This document shows, piece after piece, positions 23,269 to 34,200 of a DNA stretch of 64,000 nucleotides. The stretch's first letter is position 1. Each line of letters opens with the position of its first letter. This DNA is from Neospora caninum Liverpool (taxonomy: Eukaryota > Apicomplexa > Conoidasida > Eucoccidiorida > Sarcocystidae), in contig NC_018398.1 of NCBI RefSeq assembly GCF_000208865.1, positions 3,416,769-3,480,768 on the forward strand. The letters are read 5' to 3'. The notes beneath the pieces are model-generated. The model ran no database searches and was not told the DNA's origin. It saw only the letters and a program-made list of their open reading frames with translations. The position numbers were made by a program, and so were the translations under genes.

Positions 23269-25447
23269 ATGGCGAAGCGCACGAAGAAGGTAGGGACAAT
23301 ATTTCCGTGAAACTTGCGGAAAAGAGAACAACGGGTGTGGGGGAAAGACCGTTTTGAGGGCCTTTGCCGGAAAGGGGACTCGAAGCGAAGTCTTTTTTTT
23401 AACAGAGGAATCCCCACCACCTTTTCCAATGAAATCTCGACTTCTGGCTCGTCCCGAGGTTGCCGTTTTCCCGTGTTCCCCCCTTCTTGTCTCTCACCGG
23501 GTTCTCGGGGACTCAGCACACATGCTACGTTGTCCGTCACTTCCTCTCTCTCCACGTGCTCCTCGTGTTCTAAAACGACTGGGAGTCTTCCGAGAACGCG
23601 TTTGCCTTTTTTTCGGCTTCTTCAGAGACATCCGCGTCTTCAGAAAGAGAAACGCGTCGGGACAGGGGTTCGCATTTCCTCTCGAGCTCGTGCATGTGGA
23701 TCTGTGTACCTGCACGCGTTCCCCCGTTGTTTTTAGAATTTTTGTGGAGTTTTCCCGTGGTGCCTTCCCGAGAAGGGCGCTACCCGTTCGAAACACTCTC
23801 CGCTCAGTCATGTCCACACCGAGATGGACGCGCGGGAGTACGAGGCGGTTTGCATGCGCTTCATCTGTGTTCGGTCTGTTGGCGCCGTGGTCAAAATGCG
23901 TACACTGCGGAAGGATGGAGTTCAGCATGCATGGAGTGAAGAGAAAAGCGAGACGCGGTGTGGGTTTTCGGCGTCCTTCCCGTTGTGTCTCTCCCGTATG
24001 AGGCACCGAAACAGTTTGCTCCTCAAGATCCCGGGATACGCGGATAAAAGGCATCAAATGCACATATATATATATATACCTTTACTTGGATAAATGGAAG
24101 TAGGCGTGGGAGCATGCGCCTTCATGCACAAATTATGCCTTTTAAACCTCTTGCTGTATATGTGTATATATGCATGCGTGTAGCGGCATCTATATCTATA
24201 TCTGTACTGCTCTGTGCGTTTTATGAAGTTTTTGGTTAGGTTTGTGGTGCCGAACGTGTTTCTCTCGATTCGCACTCTCCAAGAGCGTCCTTTGAGTGCC
24301 TGCGTCGCTGCAACGAGCACAGGGCGTTCCAACGGGGTGCAAAACCGAGGCGTGTTTTTCTGCGTCTTTGGCTCTCGAAAACGCCGCATTTCTTCCGAAG
24401 GGGAGTGTGGAAAATGCATGCGTTGGCTGGAGCTTCAACAGCTGTGGAAGCCCCCGCCAGTTTGTGAAGGCCTCGGAGAGAAGGCCCAGGCGCGGGCAGA
24501 GACGAATCTCGACGCGTTTCCGCGTTCCGTCTCTTCGCCTCCGTGAGATGGATCTGCGACGTCTGTTCTCGGTCTGACAGATGAGTGTTTTGGCTAGGGA
24601 TGTGTCTGTGCGTTGGAAAGGCGCAAGACAAGGAGCTGTTCAAAACTTGGTGTGTACATCTTTTTTCTGGTGTCTCGAACAGAGTTTGGAGAGATGAGAA
24701 GACGCTTCGTCTCCTGTTTTGTCGCGTCGCAGGTCGGAGTCGTCGGTAAATACGGCACTCGCTACGGCGCTTCTCTGAGGAAGCAGGTGAAGAAGATCGA
24801 ATTGCAGCAGCACGCCAAGTATTCCTGCCCCTTTTGCGGCAAGGTGAGCCTGCGTCTTTTCGACGCTTCCAAGTCGTCTTTTCCATCTTCGCGCTCGCAC
24901 ACCTAAAACACCTGGACAAAAGCACAAACGTGTATCTCGACAGATCAAGCGAGAAAAACTCGGAAGATTTGTGGTTTGTCCGCATATAGACATAGAACTA
25001 TATATATATATATATGTAATGGATACACACATGCATCTCTGTTTGGTCGATCGGAGCTGTCTCGCGAGCAGTGTGTGTGCACACACACACACACGTCGAG
25101 AGATCCACAAGGTGTATAGGAAACCTGGGTTCCCAGTGCCCAGAGCCATGGAGAGACGCGCGCGTATCTCGACATCGATTTGTGAGTTTGTGAGAATTTC
25201 TATGCAGATGTCAAAGTGGCGACGCCGTTTTTTTTTTCTGCGACGGCATTTTTCTCTCTCTGTTGCGTCTCTGTTCCTCTCTCTGCAGATGGCGACGAAG
25301 CGCCAAGCCGTCGGGATCTGGAAGTGCCGAGGATGCTCGAAAGTGATGACCGGAGGAGCCTGGACTCTTCAGACGGCAGCCGCAGCGACCGTGCGCTCCA
25401 CAGTCGCTCGCCTGCGCAAGCAAATCGGCGAGACCCAGACGGTGTGA
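23269..25447 (+). CDS. RPL37A: 60S ribosomal protein eL43 (L37a)
   Basis: Exons 23269-23289, 24733-24843 and 25289-25447, all phase 0, give 96 residues, the usual size. The first exon is only 21 bases, encoding MAKRTKK, and is too short for ORF finding. The second encodes [20 protein letters not shown] and ends with CPFCGK; the third carries CRGC and [20 protein letters not shown]. The CPFC and CRGC pairs form the expected four-cysteine zinc ribbon of this large-subunit protein. Intron 1 is unusually long (1,443 bases) for such a small gene; intron 2 (445 bases) holds TA and GT/CA runs. Start ATG context is ACACAATGG. Expression is probably driven by the TRP-1-like element upstream. Confidence 0.97.
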
Positions 25448-27045
25448 GCGGAACTTTCGCGCGTCTCTTCGAGATTTGTGCCTGCCGACTCTCGACGTTG
25501 CAACGCGCGTTTGTGCTGGCGTTTCGCCCTTTCGAGGGAAAGGCGGCAGAACGCGTGACAGCAGAGAACGCGCGCGGGGCGAGGCACTGGGGGCTCTCGA
25601 AGGGAGAGCGGAAGAGGAGTGGTCTAACGCCTGCAAAAACTCTTAACCAATCGCATGTTTACCAGTTTCGATGTTTTCATGTCTCTTCTACCTGTCTCCA
25701 TGTTCTAACTCGTGTCTCGAAAGTCTCTTCCCGGGAACTTCCCAAGACACACCACAGGCGCCGAAACCGACGCCGGCTCTCGGCACAGACAACCAAACCG
25801 CTCATCGTTTCATGGTTAGAGAATGATGTCCGGTGATTGGAGACTCGACAATCTCGAGAGTTGCAGGAGCTGAGTAGAGCTGTATGAGGGTAGAGACACA
25901 TGCAGATATCTGTAGCATGCAGATATATGTTTGGGAACGGCGCGAGAGGAAAAACATCTCGGCTGTGTTTCGGAGCGGGTATCACAAGTCCCCATCCCTC
26001 ACACACATTCGCACCGATCGCTTCGGGAACCGAGCACGCGGAGTTACGAAAAGAAACCTCAGAAAAGGGGGCTGTGATCTCTTACGCGGGCGACTCTGCT
26101 GGTGCTCTCTTTTCCTCGAATCTGGAGAACGTCACCGCGTTTTCCACGTGGATTCACAGAGAGACGCGAAACCACTTGAGTTTCACACTCCCGAGAATAA
26201 GAGAAAGTAACTAGAAGACATTTGCATGCCGAAACCACCATGCAAAGCGTTTCACTCTCTGACCCACTAAGCAGGTATAGACGCCTCTAAATGCATATTT
26301 GTGAATAGCTAGGTAGACCGCGGCTAAAAACCACTCGATGTACATTTAGGTTCATAGAAGCCCTTTCGAACAGCGCAGCTTCGATCCGTGCACCAGATAG
26401 GTAACGCTGTAATCCCATACATGAAACGGAACTCTGCTGAGCGTTCAAATCGTTATTTTTCCCCTTAGTGTGCCACGAACTTTCACGACACTGAACGGCC
26501 AGATGCAGAAAAGTCGCCGCCGACTCGCCCTCTGCGTTGGCGGAGCTTTTTCTGAAACTGCGCGCGTTTGTGTTTAAAAAAACAAACGTCCTCAAGAAAT
26601 GCTCGATGATTCGGCTGTACGAACAAGAAATCCAGCGTCGACCGAACCTGCCTTGATACACACTCCCATTTTTTGATTGGACCGTGAGGAAAGGCAACCG
26701 AGGCGTGCCTCGTAGACACAAGGAGCGGAAATACCGCAGGCAACACTCACTTCCGCTTGAAAGAGACGGAATTTGTATTCGTGCAGGAAGACTTGTCAGT
26801 TGTGTAGTCGGCCCCGTGGAAATGCGTTGTCGCTCAGAAGAAAAGAATTGACGAAAATCCGAGGACCGTCTTGGAAGAAAAACCCGAAAATCACAGAGAA
26901 CGGACTCTCCATGAGATCATGTCTCCAAGGGAAAGAGTGAGAAAGTAAGTGCAGGAGAAAAACGACAACGCGTCGAGAGGACGCTCTCCTAACCTCTCTT
27001 CCGCACCTTTCCGCGTCTAATCTTTCTTTCTCTCTCTATATATAT

Positions 27046-27120
27046 CTATACATACCGGTGACTCTCTACGTGTTTATATCGCTCTATACACACCGGTGAC
27101 TCTCTACGTGTTTATATCGA
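27046..27120. repeat. Two-copy tandem repeat, about 37 bases
   Basis: Two near-identical copies containing ACCGGTGACTCTCTACGTG followed by TTTATATCG, differing by one or two bases. It lies between the ends of RPL37A and the SCOC-like gene. Confidence 0.85.
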
Positions 27121-27714
27121 TCTAAATATGTTATATATACATGCGTGTATGTGTGAGCTTGCAGTCGGCGTCCACACACAAAACTGGAGAGGATTCAAAC
27201 GCAGGTTCCGCAAGAAAACGCTCGTTCTCCATTCCAGCCGAGGTCCAATGTCTCTCAAGCAATACGCTCATACATCTAGATATGCTTATCTTTACCTCTT
27301 TATATTTATATATGTATGCACGTATATGAGCAGACATTCTGTGAAGAGATGTGGACAGTCCAGTGCATTTTGGGTGCCGATTTTCTCCTGTTCGGAGAGA
27401 GTTGAAGCACGTCGATGACTGTGGCGGCGTTTCCAGCAGAAAGCTTCTTGAGAAGAAATGCGAGAGGTTTGAGGCAGCCCCGCTCCGCACATTGGCGAAA
27501 TGACAAGCACCTCCACATGTACGTACACCTCGTCTCAGATTCTTTCCTCTTCTCCACCCTCCTCACCGTCCCCTGTTACCGAGGCTTTTCCCTCTCTGCA
27601 CGCAGGCACATATACATGTACCCAGGACTAGAAAAAAGACCACAAATACATCCTGTATATCCGTTGCAGATGTGCATTAACACACAGATATCTCCATCCA
27701 AATCTCAATGTAAC

Positions 27715-27758
27715 ATATACATATATATACATGTATATATATATATATATATATATCC
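27715..27758. repeat. TA-rich microsatellite
   Basis: Alternating TA with ACATG interruptions, including a run of about 11 TA units. Spacer sequence. Confidence 0.9.
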
Positions 27759-28064
27759 ATAGATGAACACCCGCTTTCTTCCAGAGAGTCCGGGAGACGT
27801 GCGCCCCGGGTCTTTGCTTGCACCCAGAAGGCTCCGGAGCTGTAGGAATACCCCGGACCTCCGAAACAGACCACGTGCTTTCTTCTCTTCTGCGGCGAAG
27901 CAAACACTCGCCTCATCCCCACAGATAAATCCACTTACATACACAGAAACTCAGAGATACACAACACATTCATATATACATATACGCATGCATATTTACA
28001 CTGATAAATGTGTACGTGCACTTTCCTTTGTGTTGTGTCACCTACCTACACGAAAACATACCCA

Positions 28065-28067
<3 letters not shown>

Positions 28068-28093
<26 letters not shown>
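28068..28093. repeat. (TA)n microsatellite
   Basis: About 12 TA units, roughly 40 bases beyond the stop codon of the SCOC-like gene, so probably in its 3' untranslated region. Confidence 0.9.
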
Positions 28094-28095
<2 letters not shown>

Positions 28096-28130
28096 CCATA
28101 GATGGGTGCTGTGGAGTGCCGAGGATCGGC

Positions 28131-29783
28131 TTATATAAGGGGATTTTGCTCTGCAAAGGCGAAGGCCTTGGCTGCAGCGAGAGCGCCGGAGTTGCTCGGC
28201 TGCGTTGGCCGGTGCGTCTCGTCACTCCTCGTTACTTCCCTCAAATGCGCTCCCGTTGGAGCCGTCGAAGAGGCGGAAGAGGAAGAAGAGGATGAAGAGG
28301 AATCAGGCGAAACTTTATTTTGGGCGTAGGGCCGTTCCACGCGCGCCTGTTCGGCCCGAGCCCGCAGCGCGGCGAGCGTCGTTCGCAGCGTCTCGTTTTC
28401 GCGTTGGAGAGACAAATTCGACATTCGTGCAGCTTCCACCTGATACGTTAAATCTGGAGAAAAAGAGTCGCAAGAAGACGAAAGAGACAGGAAACTGCCA
28501 AAGCACTTCACAAGCCTTTCCGTCTGTACAGACACCGTGGACACACACGTCCCCCGAATTCGCCCCCGCGTTCTTCTCTTCGCCAGCACACGAGAACTTG
28601 GATCCGGTACAAAAACAAAGACACGACCCGGCGCGCTGGAACGCTTCTGGATCCGTCTGGGGTTTGCCTCTGGAGTTGTCTTCTCTGAGCCACTCCTTCT
28701 TCCGCCTCGGCCAGACTTCAGGCTCACCTGTGAGAAGAGTCTGAAGGTCGAGGACTCTCTGCACGACGGATTCGTCTGTCATTCTGCGAAAAAAGCGGGA
28801 GACGCGCGCGCAACACAAGGGGGACACTCAGAAAAGCGGGGGCGGCGACGACACACCGTGGGGGAAGAGACTCTTGGCGTTTCGCATCAGGAGAAAAACC
28901 GGAAAAAGGCGAGAGAAACAGACACACACACACAGATGCCCAAAAACGCGAATGCCCGCATGCCTTGCTCCTGCTCTCTTGATCTCTCTGCTTCCCCCGC
29001 CTCCTTCGAAGGCCAACGCACCAGCATTCGGGCAATCACGAGGAGCTACTTTCTCTTTTCCTTTCTTGTCGCTCTGCTCTTTAACAGAGGCGTCCTCGAC
29101 TCTGCTCCCTTTCGTCGAGAATCCCCTTACCAAAAAGACCCCTCTCCCGTGGAGGTTCTCCGTTTCGATTTATGCCCGGGTGGACACATACGCCCGTTGA
29201 GTATCACGGGATGCCCGAGGATGCAACGCGTTCACATTGTCGACAGAGGATTTCCTGACTTGATCTCAGTTAACTACACTCACAACCATTCCCTTCCCTG
29301 TCTTTGCGTCTCTGTTTCCTACGTGGCGAGGCTTTCGCGATCGAGAACCTGGAGAAGGCCGCCCGACGAGGTTTGCAGATCCACGCCGAGCTGCGCAGCG
29401 ACGTGGTGAAGATCTTCCTTCTGCAATTCCCTCTCTGTCTCTCGTTCCTCTCTTCTTTCTTCTTTCGTTTCTCTGGAGCGCACAGACAAGTCTGGGGATG
29501 CTTCATTCGCCTGCTGGCAGCATTCTCCGGCGCCTCGCCGCGTAGCTCCTTTCTGGCCTTGACTCTCTTTGGGGCCGGGGTGTGCACCGCAGCCCCCGCT
29601 CCCAGAAGCGTGTGCTTCCTTCTCTCCGGTCTCTTCCTTTTCTCTATTCTCGGCTTCAGAGGCGAGAGACGGCCCTCCGGTCTCGTTAGCTCTCGCCTTG
29701 CCAGTCGCGTCCACCTTCTCCCCCCCAGACGACACACCAGAGGAGGAAGAAGCGGAGGAAGAGAGAGGCGCACTCTGTTCCAT
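28131..29783 (-). CDS. SCOC-like short coiled-coil protein
   Basis: Exons 29783-29323, 28783-28728 and 28453-28131 join in phases 2 and 1 (donors CCAC|GTAGGA and ACAG|GTGAGC; acceptors GCAG|A and CCAG|AT). Product 279 residues. The core, residues about 155-212, reads MTDESVVQRVLDLQTLLTDL, then QVEAARMSNLSLQRENETLR. This has the spacing of SCOC family proteins (V-x-Q-V-L-x-L-Q, then a heptad coil with S-L-x-L-x-x-E-N). In animals SCOC binds Arf-like GTPases at the Golgi and influences autophagy. The core is flanked by a 150-residue acidic/Ser-rich N-terminal extension and a poly-Ser C-terminal tail, both absent from the small animal protein. A different coiled-coil protein with the same pattern cannot be excluded. 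The ATG at 29783 is the only in-frame ATG near the start. Confidence 0.72.
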
Positions 29784-31210
29784 TTTCCCCGCGTTTCGCG
29801 TTTGTTGCTCGTCGAAGTGACGTTGCCTCCGACACACGCCGGAGAGAAGCACGGGAACTCGACAGACTCGCCCTGAGAAACCGAACAGAGAAGAACAGAA
29901 ACGAGCGAGCAGAGAAGGACAAGAGAAGTTCTAAAAAAAGAGAGAAGGAAGAGAAAGAAAACTCATGACCAGGAAAGAGCCGCGACAGTGATGTCGCCTT
30001 CTACGGGCGAGAGAGGGGCCAAGCTTGGACACCAGCGGAAGGCATTTTCCTCTGTTTGCCAGAGAACACGCCCGAGAGAAAAACCGAAAAAAGGAAGCAA
30101 CTCAAGTCAAGACTGCTCGAAAATCCAAAGAAGGAAAATATGGACAGAAAGGGGGCTTTTCGCATGGGGCGTGCCGCGCTTCGTCGCCGGTGTCTTCCCG
30201 CCGACACAAGTACCAAGACACCCGTTTTCCCCGGCAGCGTGTGTAACCTAACTTTGTGTTTTCAAGAGCTTTTGACTGTCTTCTTTTCCTTCTCTTTCTT
30301 CTTCACGCTCCCTTCTCGGTTCTTTTCTTTTCTTCCTCTTTGTCCTTTTCCAAGGATTTGGAGAGAAAGCACCCGTGTGTGCGATCTTTCGCAGGGAGGC
30401 ACCGTCGAGCTCCGGAAGCGCGGCAGCGAAGAGAAGAAAAAGTTTTTTTGCAGGAAGAGAGAGAAGACACATCGACGTAGATTTCCCCACTCTGGCTCTT
30501 TCCAGATTTTTTTTCGTTCCTCCTCGATCGCAACGTACCACAGAGCGGGTCGGAGGGCGGTGGGAAAGTGCACAATCTTGGTTTTCGTTCTCGTTTTCCT
30601 TTCGTTTTTACGCCGTCCAGGCGGTCCACGTTTTAGGGAAAGAGCGAAAATGCTGTGCGATTTTCAAGTACATGCGGAGAGGAGAAAAGAGACACTTCCC
30701 CTGTTTCGTTCTTCATCTTCGGAGTGACGGCGCATGCACACTCCCACGAACAAGACCGTCGCAAACTCTTTTCTATAGAAACAAACACACCCGTTCTCTC
30801 TCTTGTCAACTTTTTTGTGGATGCACGTCTCCTCGTGACTAGGTAGATGTACACACACACATAGACGTATGTGCATATATATATGTATATGTATGTATAT
30901 GTATATGTATGCATGTCTGTGTGTATGTACACATAAACATGGAGGTGAGTATCTTTGTCAGTAGGTGTAGAAGGAAGCAGATGGCTGCTTTTCCTCGACT
31001 TCGTGTCTGGGCCAGTTTATCCGTCTCCTGAGCCTTTGTCAGTGACGGAGAATAAATACACGCTTTTTCTGTGTATGTTTTTGTTATATACGTGTATGCA
31101 ACCATTTGTGTATGGATATATGCACGTGATCATCTGTTTCATGCGCCAGTGGTGACAGGCGCCTGAGAGGACCGCGACGTTTCGGTACCGCTTTTCTTTC
31201 TCCTTCCACG
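29784..31210. promoter_or_regulatory. Divergent intergenic region, SCOC-like / low-complexity ORF
   Basis: About 1.4 kb expected to hold both promoters. It has a TA/GTATA microsatellite at about 30874-30920. ORFs are Lys/Arg or Phe/Ser rich reading shadows of purine and pyrimidine tracts. Confidence 0.5.
30874..30920. repeat. TATATG-type microsatellite
   Basis: Imperfect repeats of GTATAT / GTATGT in the spacer upstream of the gene at 31211. Confidence 0.8.
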
Positions 31211-34200
31211 ATGCCTCTTCAGCCTTGCTCGCCAAAACATCAGTCTCTCGCGAGAGGCCGCGCGCATGCGCGCCTCTCCGATCTCAAACCCCAACGCACC
31301 CTCCAACCTTCTTTCGCCCTAGCAGCGGCTGCGGATTTTTGGCGCGCGTACGTCAGAGCCACGGACACTGTTTTCGGGGGCGACCTGAGAGGAAGGCCGG
31401 AAAAAGAGGAGAAGGAAAAAGACGAAAGACAGGATAAAGAGGAGGAAAGAGAAGAAAGACCGGATAAAGAGGAGGAGAGAGAAGAAAGAACGGATAAAGA
31501 GGAGGAAAGAGAAGAAAGAACGGATAAAGAGGAGGAAAGAGAAGAAAGACCGGATAAAGAGGAGGAAAGAGAAGAAAGACCGGATAAAGAAGAGGAGAAT
31601 GCAGAAAAAAAGAAAGCAGCAGAGAGTCCTCGCGTTTCTGCGCCTGCAGTCAGATACCCCCGAGGACGGCCGAGCAGCGGAGAGGCCCTCGAAGCGCAGG
31701 CACGAGGAGGCGAAGAACGGCGGGAAACAGAAGAGACGCGAGAAGAGAGACTTGTGGAAAGGACGACTCTGCCGCTCGACACCCTCGACACACGATTCGA
31801 TACCGAGAGACTCCTTGAATCGACAGGAGGGACATCAGGAGACAAAATGGAAGAGAGAGGCGAGGGACTCGCAATAGATACATCTGCTTTCGCATGCGCC
31901 CTCAGCCCGGTCAAGACAAACGCTCCCTTCTCAAAGCGATCTGATTCGTGCGCGTGTCGCACTCCCGATTCGCGTCGAGCGCAGAAAGACCCTGCCTTGT
32001 TGCCCAATTTTCCCTCGCCTCGAAAAGAAACGGTCACGGGACTCTCATCCTCTCCCCTCGCGCAACCGTCACAGCCCTTTATCTCGTTGCCTTCTTCTTC
32101 TTCTTCTTCTTCTCATCCTTCTTCTCCTCATCCTTCTTCTCCTCATCCTCCTTCTTCTCCTGATCCTTCTTCTCCTCACCCTGCTTCTTCTCATCCTCCT
32201 TCTTCTCATCCTTCTTCTTCTCATCCTCCTTCTTCTCATCCTTCTTCTTCTCATCCTCCTTCTTCTCCTCATCCTTCTTCTCCTCACCCTGCTTCTTCTC
32301 ATCCTTCTTCTCATCCTTCTTCTCATCCTCCTTCTCCTCATCCTTCTTCTTCTCATCCTCCTTCTTCTCCTCATCCTTCTTCTCCTCACCCTGCTTCTTC
32401 TCATCCTTCTTCTCATCCTCCCTCTTCTTCCTCGTTGCACGCTCCGTGTGTTCCTCCTTTCTCTACTCCTCGGGCGGTACAGAGGAGCTCCGCTGTCGTT
32501 CTTCTCTCGCTTCCCACCAGTCACAACTTTTCTCTTTCTCGTCCTTTCTCTTCTCTCTCTTCCTTTTCTTCTCTCTCTTCTTCTTTCACTCGTTTGCCGA
32601 GCGAAAGAAGACAGCTTGCGCTCCGCTCTTCTGTTTCTTCGCCAGGTCCACGCCCTCTCGGGCGTCACGAGAGCGCGGAGGCAGGGACAGGCCTCGCTGA
32701 AGAACATCTCAGCGACGAGGAAGAGGAAGATGCAACGACGCACGCTTCTCGTTTCGGAGCTGGCGAGCTGACGCCTCCTCTTTTGCCGCCTCCTCTCGCT
32801 GCGCTTCTTCTCTCTCTCAAGCTGTCATCCCCGCCCCGCGGCAGCCCGGTTTCGGCCGCACGCGAGGCCGCTTCTGCGCGCCTCTCTTGCGTTTCCTCCA
32901 CCGGCAGCAAAAGGATCCGCCAAGGAGGCGCAGGAGACCTGTGCTCTCGCGCGACAAAAAGACGGAATGGGAAGCCGAGTGCGGAGGGCGAAGCAGACAG
33001 ACAGGAGTGCGTCGAAAGGGCTGGGTGCCGAGAAGGAAGAGAGGCGCCAGGGGAGGAAGGGAAAGGCAACGCGCCCCAGAGCGAAGAAGAGCACGGAGAC
33101 GCGCTTGCGAGTTCGGGTCTCGGAGACGCGCGAAAGGCGGAAAAAGAGAAACAGGACATTCTCCACCCTTACCTTTTCGTCCTCTTAGGGTGCGCGGTCT
33201 CGGGCGACGCAGCGGCGACTCTTCACCTGCTGCGAGCGATTGCGCTTCTTGAAAAGATTCAAAAAAATACAAAGGACCAAATGACGGGAGAGAAAACGCC
33301 GACGAGAAGAGGCTGCCGAGACGGGACCAGAGAAGAAACATGCGCGGAAGACGAGGGGGAAGAAGGAAAAACGGGCAACACGCCGGACCTGGACAAACAA
33401 GTCGGAGAAGAGAAAGAAGCGAAGGAAGAAAGCGAAGCGAAGGAAGAAAGCGAAGCGAAGGAAGAAAGCGAAGGGAAAGAAGAAAGCGAAGGGAAAGAAG
33501 AGAGGGAAGGGAAAGCAGAGAAAGAAGCGAAAGAAGAGAGAGGCGAGAAGGAACAAGAAGATGCGTCTTTTTCCGTGGACTTTTCAGAACTTGTTATTGC
33601 ATGCAATGCTGCTGTCGTTGCAGTCCTCCTCTTCTCTCCAGGTGTCTACAGTGGCCTCTGTTCTCTCCAAAGAGAGAAGGGAGCCTCCCAGTTCGGTGTC
33701 ACTGTGTTTGAAGAGTTCTGTCTTCGGCCTCTTCTCCTCCTTCTACGTTCCTCACCTTCTCTCTCCTTTTTTCTTCACCTCACCCTCTCCACTCTGACGC
33801 GCCAACCGCTTCGGACGTATTCCCCTCTCGTCTCTTCGATTTCTCATTCGTCTTCTCAGTCTTCTCTTGCTTTCGGTTTCCGGGAGTCGGGCCGTCGTGA
33901 ACAAATGGGGGAAGGCGGCGAGCTAGAGAGAGGAGCAACTGGCATCCGGGAGATCGAGAAAGGGGTGAAAAAAGAACGGTGGAGAGAGGCGGCGCAGAGC
34001 GTTCTTCGTCAACGTCTCTCTGTCTTCGACTTTCCCTTCTTCACACCACAAAACACGAAGCGTGAACAGGAGAGGGAGAAGGACTCGGAGTTGCCTTCTT
34101 CTTCTTCTTCTTCTTCTTCTTCTTCTTCTTCTTCTTCTTCTTCTTCTTCTCTCTGTGACCTTTTCTCTTTGGTGACGACGGCGGCCTCCGAGCAACCTGT

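Larger units (their letters stand above)
25448..28130. other. Intergenic between convergent RPL37A and SCOC-like genes
   Basis: Both neighbours end into this 2.7 kb stretch. It holds TA-type microsatellites and a two-copy tandem repeat near 27046-27120. No ORF shows family motifs or clean splice partners. Use: 3' untranslated regions and spacer. Confidence 0.6.

Noticed and set aside
25825..25873. C/D-box-like snoRNA pattern (ATGATGT ... CTGA)
   Set aside because: The C box is imperfect and no convincing terminal stem or guide sequence was seen.
28125..28139. TRP-1-like string TCGGCTTATATAAGG
   Set aside because: It overlaps the stop codon of the SCOC-like gene and matches at only about 12 of 15 positions; probably chance.
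32069..32743. Arg/Met repeat ORF on the minus strand
   Set aside because: Reverse reading of the Ser/Pro/His repeat array in the plus-strand ORF.
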